Part shown: piece after piece, positions 36,673 to 43,348 of the stretch
Layout: every line of letters begins with the position of its first letter
Position numbering within the stretch: position 1 is the first letter of the stretch
Assembly: GCA_025769875.1 (NCBI GenBank)
Contig: JAGFNK010000440.1
Span: 1-43,348, forward strand
DNA: 43,348 nucleotides
Direction: 5' to 3'
From: Russula earlei
Lineage: Eukaryota > Basidiomycota > Agaricomycetes > Russulales > Russulaceae
Made by a program: the position numbers and the translations under genes
The notes under the pieces: model-generated
The model's database searches: none
Told to the model about the DNA's origin: nothing
The model's input: only the letters and a program-made list of their open reading frames with translations

Positions 36673-36859
36673 GACACTCTTTTTAATAAACATGATGCAG
36701 GATTTCCGTTTGGCCCCGGCAAATTGATCGAACGGATAGGTGCGGTAGAATAATCCATAGGAAGAGTTTTGGGGGTGAAATAAAGTGCAAAATGCCTGTT
36801 TCCTTACATACGAAATAACCGGGGGAATGGATTCGGGGGGGATAAATGCAAAAGATGGG

Positions 36860-36867
36860 TATTTTTG
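36860..36867 (+). promoter_or_regulatory. Putative -7 box for the VOC protein
   Basis: TATTTTTG matches TAnnTTTG, 19 bases before the ATG. Bases 36673-36859 otherwise show no gene. Confidence 0.4.
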
Positions 36868-36886
36868 AGCAGATAAAAACAATCGC

Positions 36887-37276
36887 ATGGGCAACCATAC
36901 TTATTTCGCTCCCGAACTCTACATTCCCAACGGCGTGCAGGATATTTCGTTTTATTCCAGGGCTTTTGGCGCCGTAGAGTTAAGACGGTTCTCAAATGCT
37001 GATGGCAGTATCCATGTAGCTGAATTAGCCATCGATGGGGCTGTGTTTCATTTGCATGAAGTGGTTGCCAAACCGGACTATTTTACCCCGCAAAAACACA
37101 ACGGAACCACGGCTATTATTGGGTTGTTTGTTCCGGATGTAGCGGCAGTCATGAACAGCGCTATAGCTGCAGGTGCGACAGTGATCTCTCCTACACAGGA
37201 TTATGACTATGGTTACAGGCAGGGAAAGATCAAAGACCCTTTTGGGCATTACTGGATGATTGAGAAGAAGATATAA
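36887..37276 (+). CDS. VOC family protein (glyoxalase/bleomycin-resistance fold)
   Basis: 129 aa with two beta-alpha-beta-beta-beta units: ELYIPNGVQDISFYSRAFGA in the first and TAIIGLFVPDVAAVMNSAIA in the second, ending in KIKDPFGHYWMIEKK. VOC proteins include glyoxalase I, dioxygenases and antibiotic-binding proteins, often with metal ligands at fixed places; here the usual first His/Glu is replaced by other residues, so a catalytic role is unproven. It lies alone between two convergent or divergent neighbours with its own promoter box. Confidence 0.85.
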   Translation: MGNHTYFAPELYIPNGVQDISFYSRAFGAVELRRFSNADGSIHVAELAIDGAVFHLHEVVAKPDYFTPQKHNGTTAIIGLFVPDVAAVMNSAIAAGATVISPTQDYDYGYRQGKIKDPFGHYWMIEKKI

Positions 37277-37288
37277 ATCCTTTGTGGA

Positions 37289-38203
37289 CTATAACACCGC
37301 CAAAATACGCTCATACGTCTCTTCATCACTCAGCTCCTCAGCTACAAAGGGCTTGCCGATCACCTTTTCATATAGCTCTATATATCTTTTAGAAATAGTG
37401 TTCACCCACTCATCATCCATAGCAGGCACTGTTTGCCCCTCTTTACCCATGAAGTTGTTGGCGATCAGCCACTCACGCACAAATTCCTTGCTCAATTGCT
37501 TTTGACGTTCCCCTGTTGTTTGCCTCTCTTCAAAACCATCGGCATAAAAATAGCGGGAACTATCCGGTGTATGTATTTCATCCATGAGGTAAATGGTATC
37601 GCCAATCTTACCAAATTCATATTTGGTATCTACCAGTATCAACCCTTGTTTGGCAGCTATTTCTTTGCCACGGGTAAACAAAGCCAGGGTATACTTCTCA
37701 AGTACCGCCCAATCTGCTGCACTGGCCAGGCCTTGTGCAATGATCTCTTCTTTGCTGATGTCCTCATCATGCCCCTCAGCCGCTTTGGTAGAAGGAGTGA
37801 TAATAGGAGTAGGGAAGTAGTCATTCTCTTTTAATCCCTCTGGTAATGCAACGCCGCATAAAGTTCTTGTACCCGCTGCGTATGTTCTCCACGCATGGCC
37901 GGTAAGGTTACCCCTTACCACCATTTCTATTTTAAAGGGTTCGCAACGTTTGCCAATACTCACATTGGGAGCAGGAGTCGCTGTTAACCAATTGGGGCAA
38001 ATGGCTGCCGTAGCCTCTAACATGTGTGCAGCTATTTGTGTTAACACCTGTCCTTTAAAAGGGATAGGACGTGGCAGTATCACATCAAATGCCGATATAC
38101 GATTGCTCGCGATCATAACAAGCGTATCGTTGCCAATGGTATAAACGTCTCTTACTTTTCCTTTATAGTAGTTGGTTTGTTGGGGGAATTGAAATGTTGA
38201 CAT
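37289..38203 (-). CDS. purC: PurC, phosphoribosylaminoimidazole-succinocarboxamide synthase
   Basis: 304 aa, normal for this class. It joins CAIR and aspartate with ATP in purine synthesis. Motifs: [20 protein letters not shown] at 12-31, [19 protein letters not shown] (ATP/substrate loop), [32 protein letters not shown] and [20 protein letters not shown] with the catalytic Asp/Ser region. Start MSTFQFPQQ fits. It is followed 12 bases away by the converging VOC gene; a TAnnTTTG box sits four bases before its ATG, so it may be transcribed almost without a leader. Confidence 0.97.
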   Translation of the reverse strand: MSTFQFPQQTNYYKGKVRDVYTIGNDTLVMIASNRISAFDVILPRPIPFKGQVLTQIAAHMLEATAAICPNWLTATPAPNVSIGKRCEPFKIEMVVRGNLTGHAWRTYAAGTRTLCGVALPEGLKENDYFPTPIITPSTKAAEGHDEDISKEEIIAQGLASAADWAVLEKYTLALFTRGKEIAAKQGLILVDTKYEFGKIGDTIYLMDEIHTPDSSRYFYADGFEERQTTGERQKQLSKEFVREWLIANNFMGKEGQTVPAMDDEWVNTISKRYIELYEKVIGKPFVAEELSDEETYERILAVL

Positions 38204-38207
38204 GCCG

Positions 38208-38215
38208 CAAATGTA
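38208..38215 (-). promoter_or_regulatory. Putative -7 box abutting the purC start
   Basis: On the minus strand TACATTTG is followed by CGGC and then the ATG of purC at 38203. The same TAnnTTTG-N4-ATG spacing occurs at bioF and at the nucleotidyltransferase remnant. Confidence 0.5.
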
Positions 38216-38353
38216 AAGGCAGCATTTTAATTGACTATTGTATAAGGTCGTTTTTTTCTCAACAGGCGCTGTTGCCTGTGAACAAATTAAATTTTTATGC
38301 CATGATAAGTATCGGTACTTTGCTAATGCTTTTATAACCTAAACTTGCCCATT

Positions 38354-41113
38354 ATGAGAAAATTCTCTAACCTATGCCCTGTGCTGGTAGCGCTGCTGTT
38401 TTCGCAGGTGTTGCAGGCACAACAACTAACCACTATCTCCGGTACCGTTAAGAACGGTAATTCAAAGGAGTCTGTTGCTGCAGTATCTGTTACCATTAAA
38501 GGAAGCGCTGCCGGTACTTTTACAGACGATAACGGTCATTTCAAATTCACTACAACACAAAAGCCGCCATTTACCCTCGTGTTCTCTTCTATAGGCTTTA
38601 CCGCTAAAGAAATAGAATACAAAGGCCAAAGCATGGAGGTGGAAATGGCGCCCGCCTATGTATTGGGTAATGAAGTAGTAGTGGCGGCTTCGCGTGTGCC
38701 GGAAAGAATACTGGAATCACCGGTATCTATTGAAAGGGTTAGCAGCGCTGCCATACGCACTTCGCCGGCTACCAGCTATTATGATATCATCGGTAATTTA
38801 AAAGGAGTGGATGTAACAACGGCCAGCCTAACGTTTAAGAGCGTAAGTACACGTGGCTTTAACAGCAGCGGTAACCTTCGTTTAAACCAGATAGTAGACG
38901 GTATGGATAACCAGGCCCCCGGGCTTAACTTTTCTGTAGGCTGTATAGTAGGGTTAACCTCGCTGGATGTAGATAATATGGAATTGCTATCCGGCGCTTC
39001 TTCTGCCTTATATGGTCCCGGCGGTATGAATGGTACCTTACTGATCAACCCCAAGAGCCCTTTCAAATACCAGGGATTAAGCTTTGAAATTAAACAGGGT
39101 GTAAACCATGTAGATAACTACCAGCGCAACCGGGCTGCTTTTTATGACTGGAGTGTACGCTGGGGTCAGAAAGTATCAGAGAAGTTTGCTTTTAAAATAG
39201 CCGCACAGTTTACACAGGCACAGGATTGGCTGGGTAATAACCAGGCTAATTACCAACCCGGGCCGGGTGGTGACAGAACAACAGGCCATGTACTGGGTGG
39301 TACCCGAACTACCGATCCAAATTATGATGGTGTAAATGTATATGGCGATGAAACAAATGCTGCCATTTATCCTGTATTGCAACAGGTAGGTGCCGCTTTA
39401 CAGGCCCCGCCTTATAATGTGCCCGCACCATATATTGCCGGGATACTCAGTACAGTCCCTCAGTCGCAATACGTCTCAAGAACAGGTTACCTGGAAAAAG
39501 ATGTCATTGATCCCAACACCGTAAATGTTAAGTTAACAGGCGGCTTATATTATAAGCTAACCAACGACCTCGAAGCATCATTGGTTGCTTACTATGGTAC
39601 CGGTAATACCGTTTATACCGGTACAGACAGGTATTCTTTAAAGAACTTTAAAATAGGCCAGTATAAGTTGGAACTCAAATCGAAGAACTGGTTTCTTCGT
39701 GCCTATACTACCCAGGAAGATGCAGGCGATTCGTATAACGCTACCATTGCCGCCAGGTATTTTAATGAAGCATGGAAACCCAGTGGTGGTTCAACAGGCT
39801 GGTATGCACAATACGGCCAGGCCTACATGCAGGCCCGTTTAACAGGAGCCAGCGATATGGCCGCCCACAATGCCGCAAGGGCTTTCGCAGACCAGGGCAG
39901 GCCAACAGGCTTTTTACCGGACAACTCCCTGTTTCAACACATCGTGCAAACGCCCATCGTAAAAGGCGGGGCGCAGTTTATTGACAAAACAGCGCTATAT
40001 AATACAGAAGGCCAATACAATTTTACAGATGCGTTAGGACTTGCCAAAACCGGTACCGAATTTTTAATAGGTGGTAACTGGAAGCAATATGTATTGAACT
40101 CACAGGGTACCCTGTTTGCAGATACAGCGGGCGTTATTAAGATCAATGAAGTAGGCGCCTATGCACAGCTATCACAAAAGCTGTTTAACGACTATGTTAA
40201 ACTAACCGTTTCCGGCCGTTATGATAAGAATGCTAATTTTGAAGGTCGTTTTACACCACGTGCTTCTGCAGTAGTAAAGCTGGCGAAAGACCATAACCTT
40301 CGCTTCTCCTACCAGCAGGCCTACCGCTTCCCTTCTACACAAAATCAATGGATCAACTTACAGGTAAATGCCGGTACTTACCTGATAGGCGGTTTACCAC
40401 AACTAAGAGATTTCTATCATTTTAATACTTCACCCGTATATACCGTAGCCAGCGTACAGCAATACCAGGCAACAGGTAACCCCGCAGTACTGGTACAACA
40501 AACATTCGGAGAGTTCAAACCAGAAACTTCAACCTCTTATGAAGTAGGCTACAAAGGATTAATAGCTGGTAAATTATTGATAGATGTATATGGCTATATG
40601 GCCAGCTACGATAATTTTATCGGGGCTACCAATGTATACCAGTTGGCTACAGGCAGGGCATTCAGTGTTTCCACCAATAGTACCGGAACAGTGAAAACCC
40701 GGGGATATGGTATTTCAGTAGATTACCTCTTACCCCAAAACTTTACCATTGGGGCTAATTTTTATTCTGATGAGATCACAGATCAGCCCGCTGGGTTTGT
40801 TACATACTTTAACACACCTAAATACCGCAGCAACCTTACCTGGGGCAATACAGGCTTTGGCCATAAAGAAAGATGGGGCTTTAATATCATCTACAGGTGG
40901 CAGGATGCTTTCCATTACCAGGCAACCTTCGGGCAGGGAGATATCAATGCCATTGGAACACTCGATGGCCAGGTAAGCTATAAGTTCCCTGCTATGAAAT
41001 CATTGGTAAAACTGGGCGCTACCAACTTCCTTAACAAATACTATGTAAATGGTTTTGGTAATGCACAGGTAGGTGGCATATACTATGTGAGCTTTAGTTA
41101 TAATGTGTTCTGA
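38354..41113 (+). CDS. TonB-dependent receptor with carboxypeptidase-like N-terminal domain
   Basis: 919 aa from ATG 38354, with a signal peptide (MRKFSNLCPVLVALLFSQVL ending QAQ). Residues about 28-105 form a carboxypeptidase-regulatory-like domain (ISGTVKNGNSKESVAAVSVT). The plug domain lies at about 110-240 (PVSIERVSSAAIRTSPATSY, STRGFNSSGNLRLNQIVDGM, ELLSGASSALYGPGGMNGTL). The remaining 670 residues are a 22-strand-type barrel ending in YYVSFSYNVF with the terminal Phe. No SusD-like partner is beside it, so it is more likely a stand-alone importer for iron complexes, vitamins or peptides than a SusC-type glycan porin. It has a strong terminator after it. Confidence 0.95.
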   Translation: MRKFSNLCPVLVALLFSQVLQAQQLTTISGTVKNGNSKESVAAVSVTIKGSAAGTFTDDNGHFKFTTTQKPPFTLVFSSIGFTAKEIEYKGQSMEVEMAPAYVLGNEVVVAASRVPERILESPVSIERVSSAAIRTSPATSYYDIIGNLKGVDVTTASLTFKSVSTRGFNSSGNLRLNQIVDGMDNQAPGLNFSVGCIVGLTSLDVDNMELLSGASSALYGPGGMNGTLLINPKSPFKYQGLSFEIKQGVNHVDNYQRNRAAFYDWSVRWGQKVSEKFAFKIAAQFTQAQDWLGNNQANYQPGPGGDRTTGHVLGGTRTTDPNYDGVNVYGDETNAAIYPVLQQVGAALQAPPYNVPAPYIAGILSTVPQSQYVSRTGYLEKDVIDPNTVNVKLTGGLYYKLTNDLEASLVAYYGTGNTVYTGTDRYSLKNFKIGQYKLELKSKNWFLRAYTTQEDAGDSYNATIAARYFNEAWKPSGGSTGWYAQYGQAYMQARLTGASDMAAHNAARAFADQGRPTGFLPDNSLFQHIVQTPIVKGGAQFIDKTALYNTEGQYNFTDALGLAKTGTEFLIGGNWKQYVLNSQGTLFADTAGVIKINEVGAYAQLSQKLFNDYVKLTVSGRYDKNANFEGRFTPRASAVVKLAKDHNLRFSYQQAYRFPSTQNQWINLQVNAGTYLIGGLPQLRDFYHFNTSPVYTVASVQQYQATGNPAVLVQQTFGEFKPETSTSYEVGYKGLIAGKLLIDVYGYMASYDNFIGATNVYQLATGRAFSVSTNSTGTVKTRGYGISVDYLLPQNFTIGANFYSDEITDQPAGFVTYFNTPKYRSNLTWGNTGFGHKERWGFNIIYRWQDAFHYQATFGQGDINAIGTLDGQVSYKFPAMKSLVKLGATNFLNKYYVNGFGNAQVGGIYYVSFSYNVF

Positions 41114-41135
41114 TCACTAAGCTGCTTATTTGTTT

Positions 41136-41171
41136 AAAAATCCCCGCAAGCAAACGGTTGCGGGGATTTTT
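41136..41171 (+). terminator. Intrinsic terminator of the TonB receptor gene
   Basis: AAAAATCCCCGCAA pairs fully with TTGCGGGGATTTTT (14 bp) around an eight-base loop, followed by a T-rich stretch. Confidence 0.9.
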
Positions 41172-41192
41172 GTTGCCATAAGTTTGGGTAGG

Positions 41193-41226
41193 GTTGCGCT
41201 TTGTACTTCATAAACGTATATTTTTG
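41193..41226 (+). promoter_or_regulatory. Promoter of pdhB
   Basis: TTG at 41194-41196 and TATTTTTG at 41219-41226 match the -33 and -7 elements with 22 bases between. The pdhB start is 30 bases downstream. Confidence 0.55.
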
Positions 41227-41256
41227 CCACTCGTAAATTTTTAATACACATCAATT

Positions 41257-42244
41257 ATGCGTTCAATTGCTTTTAGAGAAGCTCTGCGTGAGGCCATGAG
41301 TGAGGAAATGAGAAGAGATGAAAGGGTATTTTTAATGGGTGAAGAAGTTGCCGAGTACAACGGTGCTTATAAAGTAAGCCAGGGTATGCTGGCAGAATTT
41401 GGAGCCAAACGTGTAATTGATACACCTATTGCTGAGCTCGGCTTTGCCGCTGTGGCAGTAGGCGCTGCTCAAAACGGGTTACGCCCTATTGTTGAGTTCA
41501 TGACATGGAACTTTGCAGTATTGCCCCTCGACCAGATCTTAAATACAGCCTCTAAAATGTTGGCTATGAGTGGCGGCCAGATCGGTTGCCCTATCGTATT
41601 CCGCGGACCAAACGGAAGCGCCGGCCAGTTAGGAGCCCAACACTCTACCGCTTTTGAAAGCTTATATGCAAATATCCCGGGTTTAAAAGTGGTTTCTCCT
41701 TCTAATGGATACGATGCAAAAGGTCTTTTAAAACAGGCTATCCGATACGAAGAAGATCCCATTATGTTCATGGAGAGTGAGGTAATGTATGGTGATAAAA
41801 GTGAGGTACCTGAAGAAGAATACTACATCCCATTGGGTAAGGCAGATGTTAAGAAACAAGGTCGCGATGTAACCATCGTATCTTTCAATAAGATGATGAA
41901 AGTTGCCTTGGGTGCTGCTGCCGAACTGGAAAAAGAAGGCGTTAGCGCAGAAGTGATAGACCTGAGAACCATTCGCCCGCTGGATTGGCATACGGTACTG
42001 GAAAGTGTTAAAAAAAACCAATCGCCTGGTAATTGTAGAAGAACAATGGCCATTTGCATCCATAAGCTCCGAATTAACCTATCGTATCCAAAAAGAAGGG
42101 TTCGATTACCTGGATGCGCCTATTCGCCGTATCACCAGCGCAGATGCGCCTATGCACTATGCGCCAAACCTGGCCGCATTAGCCATTCCTGATGTAGAAA
42201 GAACCGTTAAACTGGTAAAAGAGGTAATATACCAGAAGAAATAG
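41257..42244 (+). CDS. pdhB: Pyruvate dehydrogenase E1 component, beta subunit (frame broken by an A run)
   Basis: E1-beta of the pyruvate dehydrogenase complex, which decarboxylates pyruvate with thiamine diphosphate. Typical blocks: MRSIAFREALREAMSEEM, FLMGEEVAEYNGAYKVSQG, RVIDTPIAELGFAAVAVGAA, EFMTWNFAVLPLDQILNTAS, FRGPNGSAGQLGAQHS, VVSPSNGYDAKGLLKQAIR. As read, the frame goes wrong after an eight-A run at 42010-42017 and stops at 42192; with seven A it continues through LVIVEEQWPFASISSELTYR and ends at TAA 42242-42244, about 328 aa, the usual length. This enzyme is essential in most aerobes, so an extra base in the sequence is much more likely than a real mutation. The alpha subunit is not in the window. 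Confidence 0.93.
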
Positions 42245-42275
42245 ATTAATAGCTGCTATCAGCACCTTATAAAGC

Positions 42276-42312
42276 ATCCCGAAGATTTCTTGGAATCTTC
42301 GGGATTTTTTTG
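42276..42312 (+). terminator. Intrinsic terminator of pdhB
   Basis: ATCCCGAAGATT pairs fully with AATCTTCGGGAT (12 bp) around a six-base loop, followed by seven T. Confidence 0.9.
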
Positions 42313-42327
42313 GTTATACCATCCCTC

Positions 42328-42352
42328 TGTAAAAATGCCGTACAGTTTTACA
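42328..42352. promoter_or_regulatory. Possible operator of the DUF6364/PIN operon
   Basis: TGTAAAA (42328-42334) and TTTTACA (42346-42352) form a perfect inverted repeat with an 11-base centre, about 46 bases before the antitoxin start. Ribbon-helix-helix antitoxins often bind such sites to repress their own operon; binding here is inference. Confidence 0.4.
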
Positions 42353-42398
42353 AAATTATACGTACAAACTATTTATCTTTACACCATAATACCTTATT

Positions 42399-42656
42399 AT
42401 GGATACCAAAGTAACCTTGAGTTTTAATGAAGAGGTGATTGCAGAGGCTAAGTTGCTTGCTGCTAAACACAATATTAGCTTGTCGCGGCTAACGGAGATG
42501 CTTTTAAAGAAGGCGGTCTCTTCCGATGCGTATTCTTTTGAAGAATTCCCCGTTGCCAGTTGGGTAAACCAGGTGGCAGAAGGGCCAGCCGAATACCATA
42601 CCGAAAAGAAAGTCAATAAAGATGCTAAAAAAGAATTCTACGAATCCAGGAAATGA
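42399..42656 (+). CDS. DUF6364-type ribbon-helix-helix antitoxin
   Basis: 85 aa. The first 45 residues (MDTKVTLSFNEEVIAEAKLL, NISLSRLTEMLLKKAV) fit a ribbon-helix-helix DNA-binding unit: a strand, then two helices. The charged C-terminal tail (EFPVASWVNQVAEGPAEYHT, then Lys/Asp-rich) would bind and block the toxin. Its last four bases overlap the PIN toxin start (ATGA). Expected role: antitoxin and repressor of the operon. Confidence 0.85.
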   Translation: MDTKVTLSFNEEVIAEAKLLAAKHNISLSRLTEMLLKKAVSSDAYSFEEFPVASWVNQVAEGPAEYHTEKKVNKDAKKEFYESRK

Positions 42657-43090
42657 GGCTATTCTTAGACGCTAATATTGTTATATCAGTACTAAATAAA
42701 GAATATCCTTTATTTACCTACTCTTCCCGCATATTAAGCATGGCTGATTTTGAGAATCACAAGCTGTTCGTTACGCCTGTTAGCTTGGCTATTGCCTTCT
42801 ATTTTGCAGAAAAGAAGGCCGGCACTGTAGTAGCCAAACAAAAAATAGAATTATTAAGCAAGTATATATGCATTGCAGGCAATACAGAAGATGCTGTAGC
42901 AAAGGTATTGCAGCATACAGCCATACAGGATTTTGAAGATGGCCTTCAATACTACGCCGCCAAAGAAAACAATTGCCATTGCATTATTACCCAAAACATC
43001 AGCGACTTTTACTTTTCGGATATAGAAGTGTTAACCGGCGAGAATTTTTACAACAAACATATGTTACACTACAGGAGAAATAAACTGTAA
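42653..43090 (+). CDS. PIN domain toxin (VapC-like)
   Basis: 145 aa. PIN-fold RNase that would cut RNA in the absence of the antitoxin. Acidic metal-site residues are visible: Asp6 in LFLDANIV, Glu95/Asp96 in QDFEDGLQYYAA and Asp118 in ITQNISDFYFS. The start overlaps the DUF6364 stop by four bases, a standard arrangement for coupled translation. All usual active-site residues are in place, so it appears functional. Confidence 0.88.
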   Translation: MRLFLDANIVISVLNKEYPLFTYSSRILSMADFENHKLFVTPVSLAIAFYFAEKKAGTVVAKQKIELLSKYICIAGNTEDAVAKVLQHTAIQDFEDGLQYYAAKENNCHCIITQNISDFYFSDIEVLTGENFYNKHMLHYRRNKL

Positions 43091-43114
43091 GAAACATAAA
43101 ATCCCCTATTTAGT

Positions 43115-43348
43115 ATGCCCCATATTTTAATAATTGACGACGAACGTGCTATACGGAATGTATTGAAAGATATCCTTACCAATGAAGGGTATAAAGTAGA
43201 CGAAGCCACAGATGGTGAAGAAGGCTTTGCAAAATTCTCTGCCACTACCTACGATGTGGTGTTATGCGATATTAAAATGCCAAAGCTGGATGGTATTGAA
43301 TTTCTGCAGAAAGCCACAGAAACAAATGCAGATGTACCTGTTATCATG
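43115..43348 (+). CDS. Response regulator, probably sigma-54-dependent (partial, runs off the window)
   Basis: The first 78 residues form a receiver domain: MPHILIIDDERAIRNVLKDI with acidic pair Asp9/Asp10 region, phospho-Asp in VVLCDIKMPKLDG near residue 53, and the Thr/Ser strand beginning at VPVIM. The wording of the first 60 residues closely fits NtrC-type sigma-54 activators of Bacteroidota, so a AAA+ domain is expected outside the window; this is inference. Starts at ATG 43115, 24 bases after the PIN toxin stop. Confidence 0.85.
   Translation, partial: MPHILIIDDERAIRNVLKDILTNEGYKVDEATDGEEGFAKFSATTYDVVLCDIKMPKLDGIEFLQKATETNADVPVIM

Overview
The window comes from a Bacteroidota chromosome, most likely the Chitinophagaceae (inferred from gene content, no database search was made). 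Evidence: TAnnTTTG-type -7 promoter boxes, a TonB-dependent receptor and a DUF5686 protein with carboxypeptidase-like N-terminal domains, a paired signal-peptide RHS system with a DUF6443-type protein, MiaE, and a DUF6364/PIN module. No rRNA, tRNA, insertion sequence or CRISPR array was recognised.

Layout. 1-2521: minus-strand Gfo/Idh/MocA oxidoreductase, DUF1569 protein and a DUF1444-like protein. 2770-10737: two large secreted RHS proteins; the second ends in a polymorphic toxin type 24-like tip followed at once by an Imm53 gene. 10745-18319: an AT-rich accessory zone of spare immunity genes, two orphan RHS tips, a 43-base RHS relic, a nucleotidyltransferase gene cut off by RHS sequence, Sel1 and membrane proteins, and a family of near-identical terminator hairpins. 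18404-22500: hypothetical and envelope proteins, a G-rich element and a 21-base tandem repeat. 22581-26620: queA, a HAD hydrolase, a lipoprotein, miaE and a bioF-like gene. 26705-33748: penicillin-acylase-family enzyme, membrane protein, DUF5686 protein and trhO. 33758-43348: hybrid histidine kinase with a thioredoxin-like lipid-face protein, VOC protein, purC, TonB receptor, pdhB, a DUF6364/PIN toxin-antitoxin pair and the start of a response regulator.

The most interesting region is 6117-18319, which looks like a layered record of RHS tip replacement: a current toxin/immunity pair, then older tips and immunity genes downstream. A block of about 765 bases is identical between the main RHS gene and an orphan tip, while both flanks differ, which points to recent recombination or gene conversion.

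An important caution: single-base length differences in homopolymers break at least eight genes or gene copies here, including the housekeeping gene pdhB (8 A where 7 fit), a HAD hydrolase and the signal peptide of a BamA-like protein. This pattern suggests base-calling errors in the assembly, so the frameshifts in the RHS zone should not be taken as true inactivation without checking reads.
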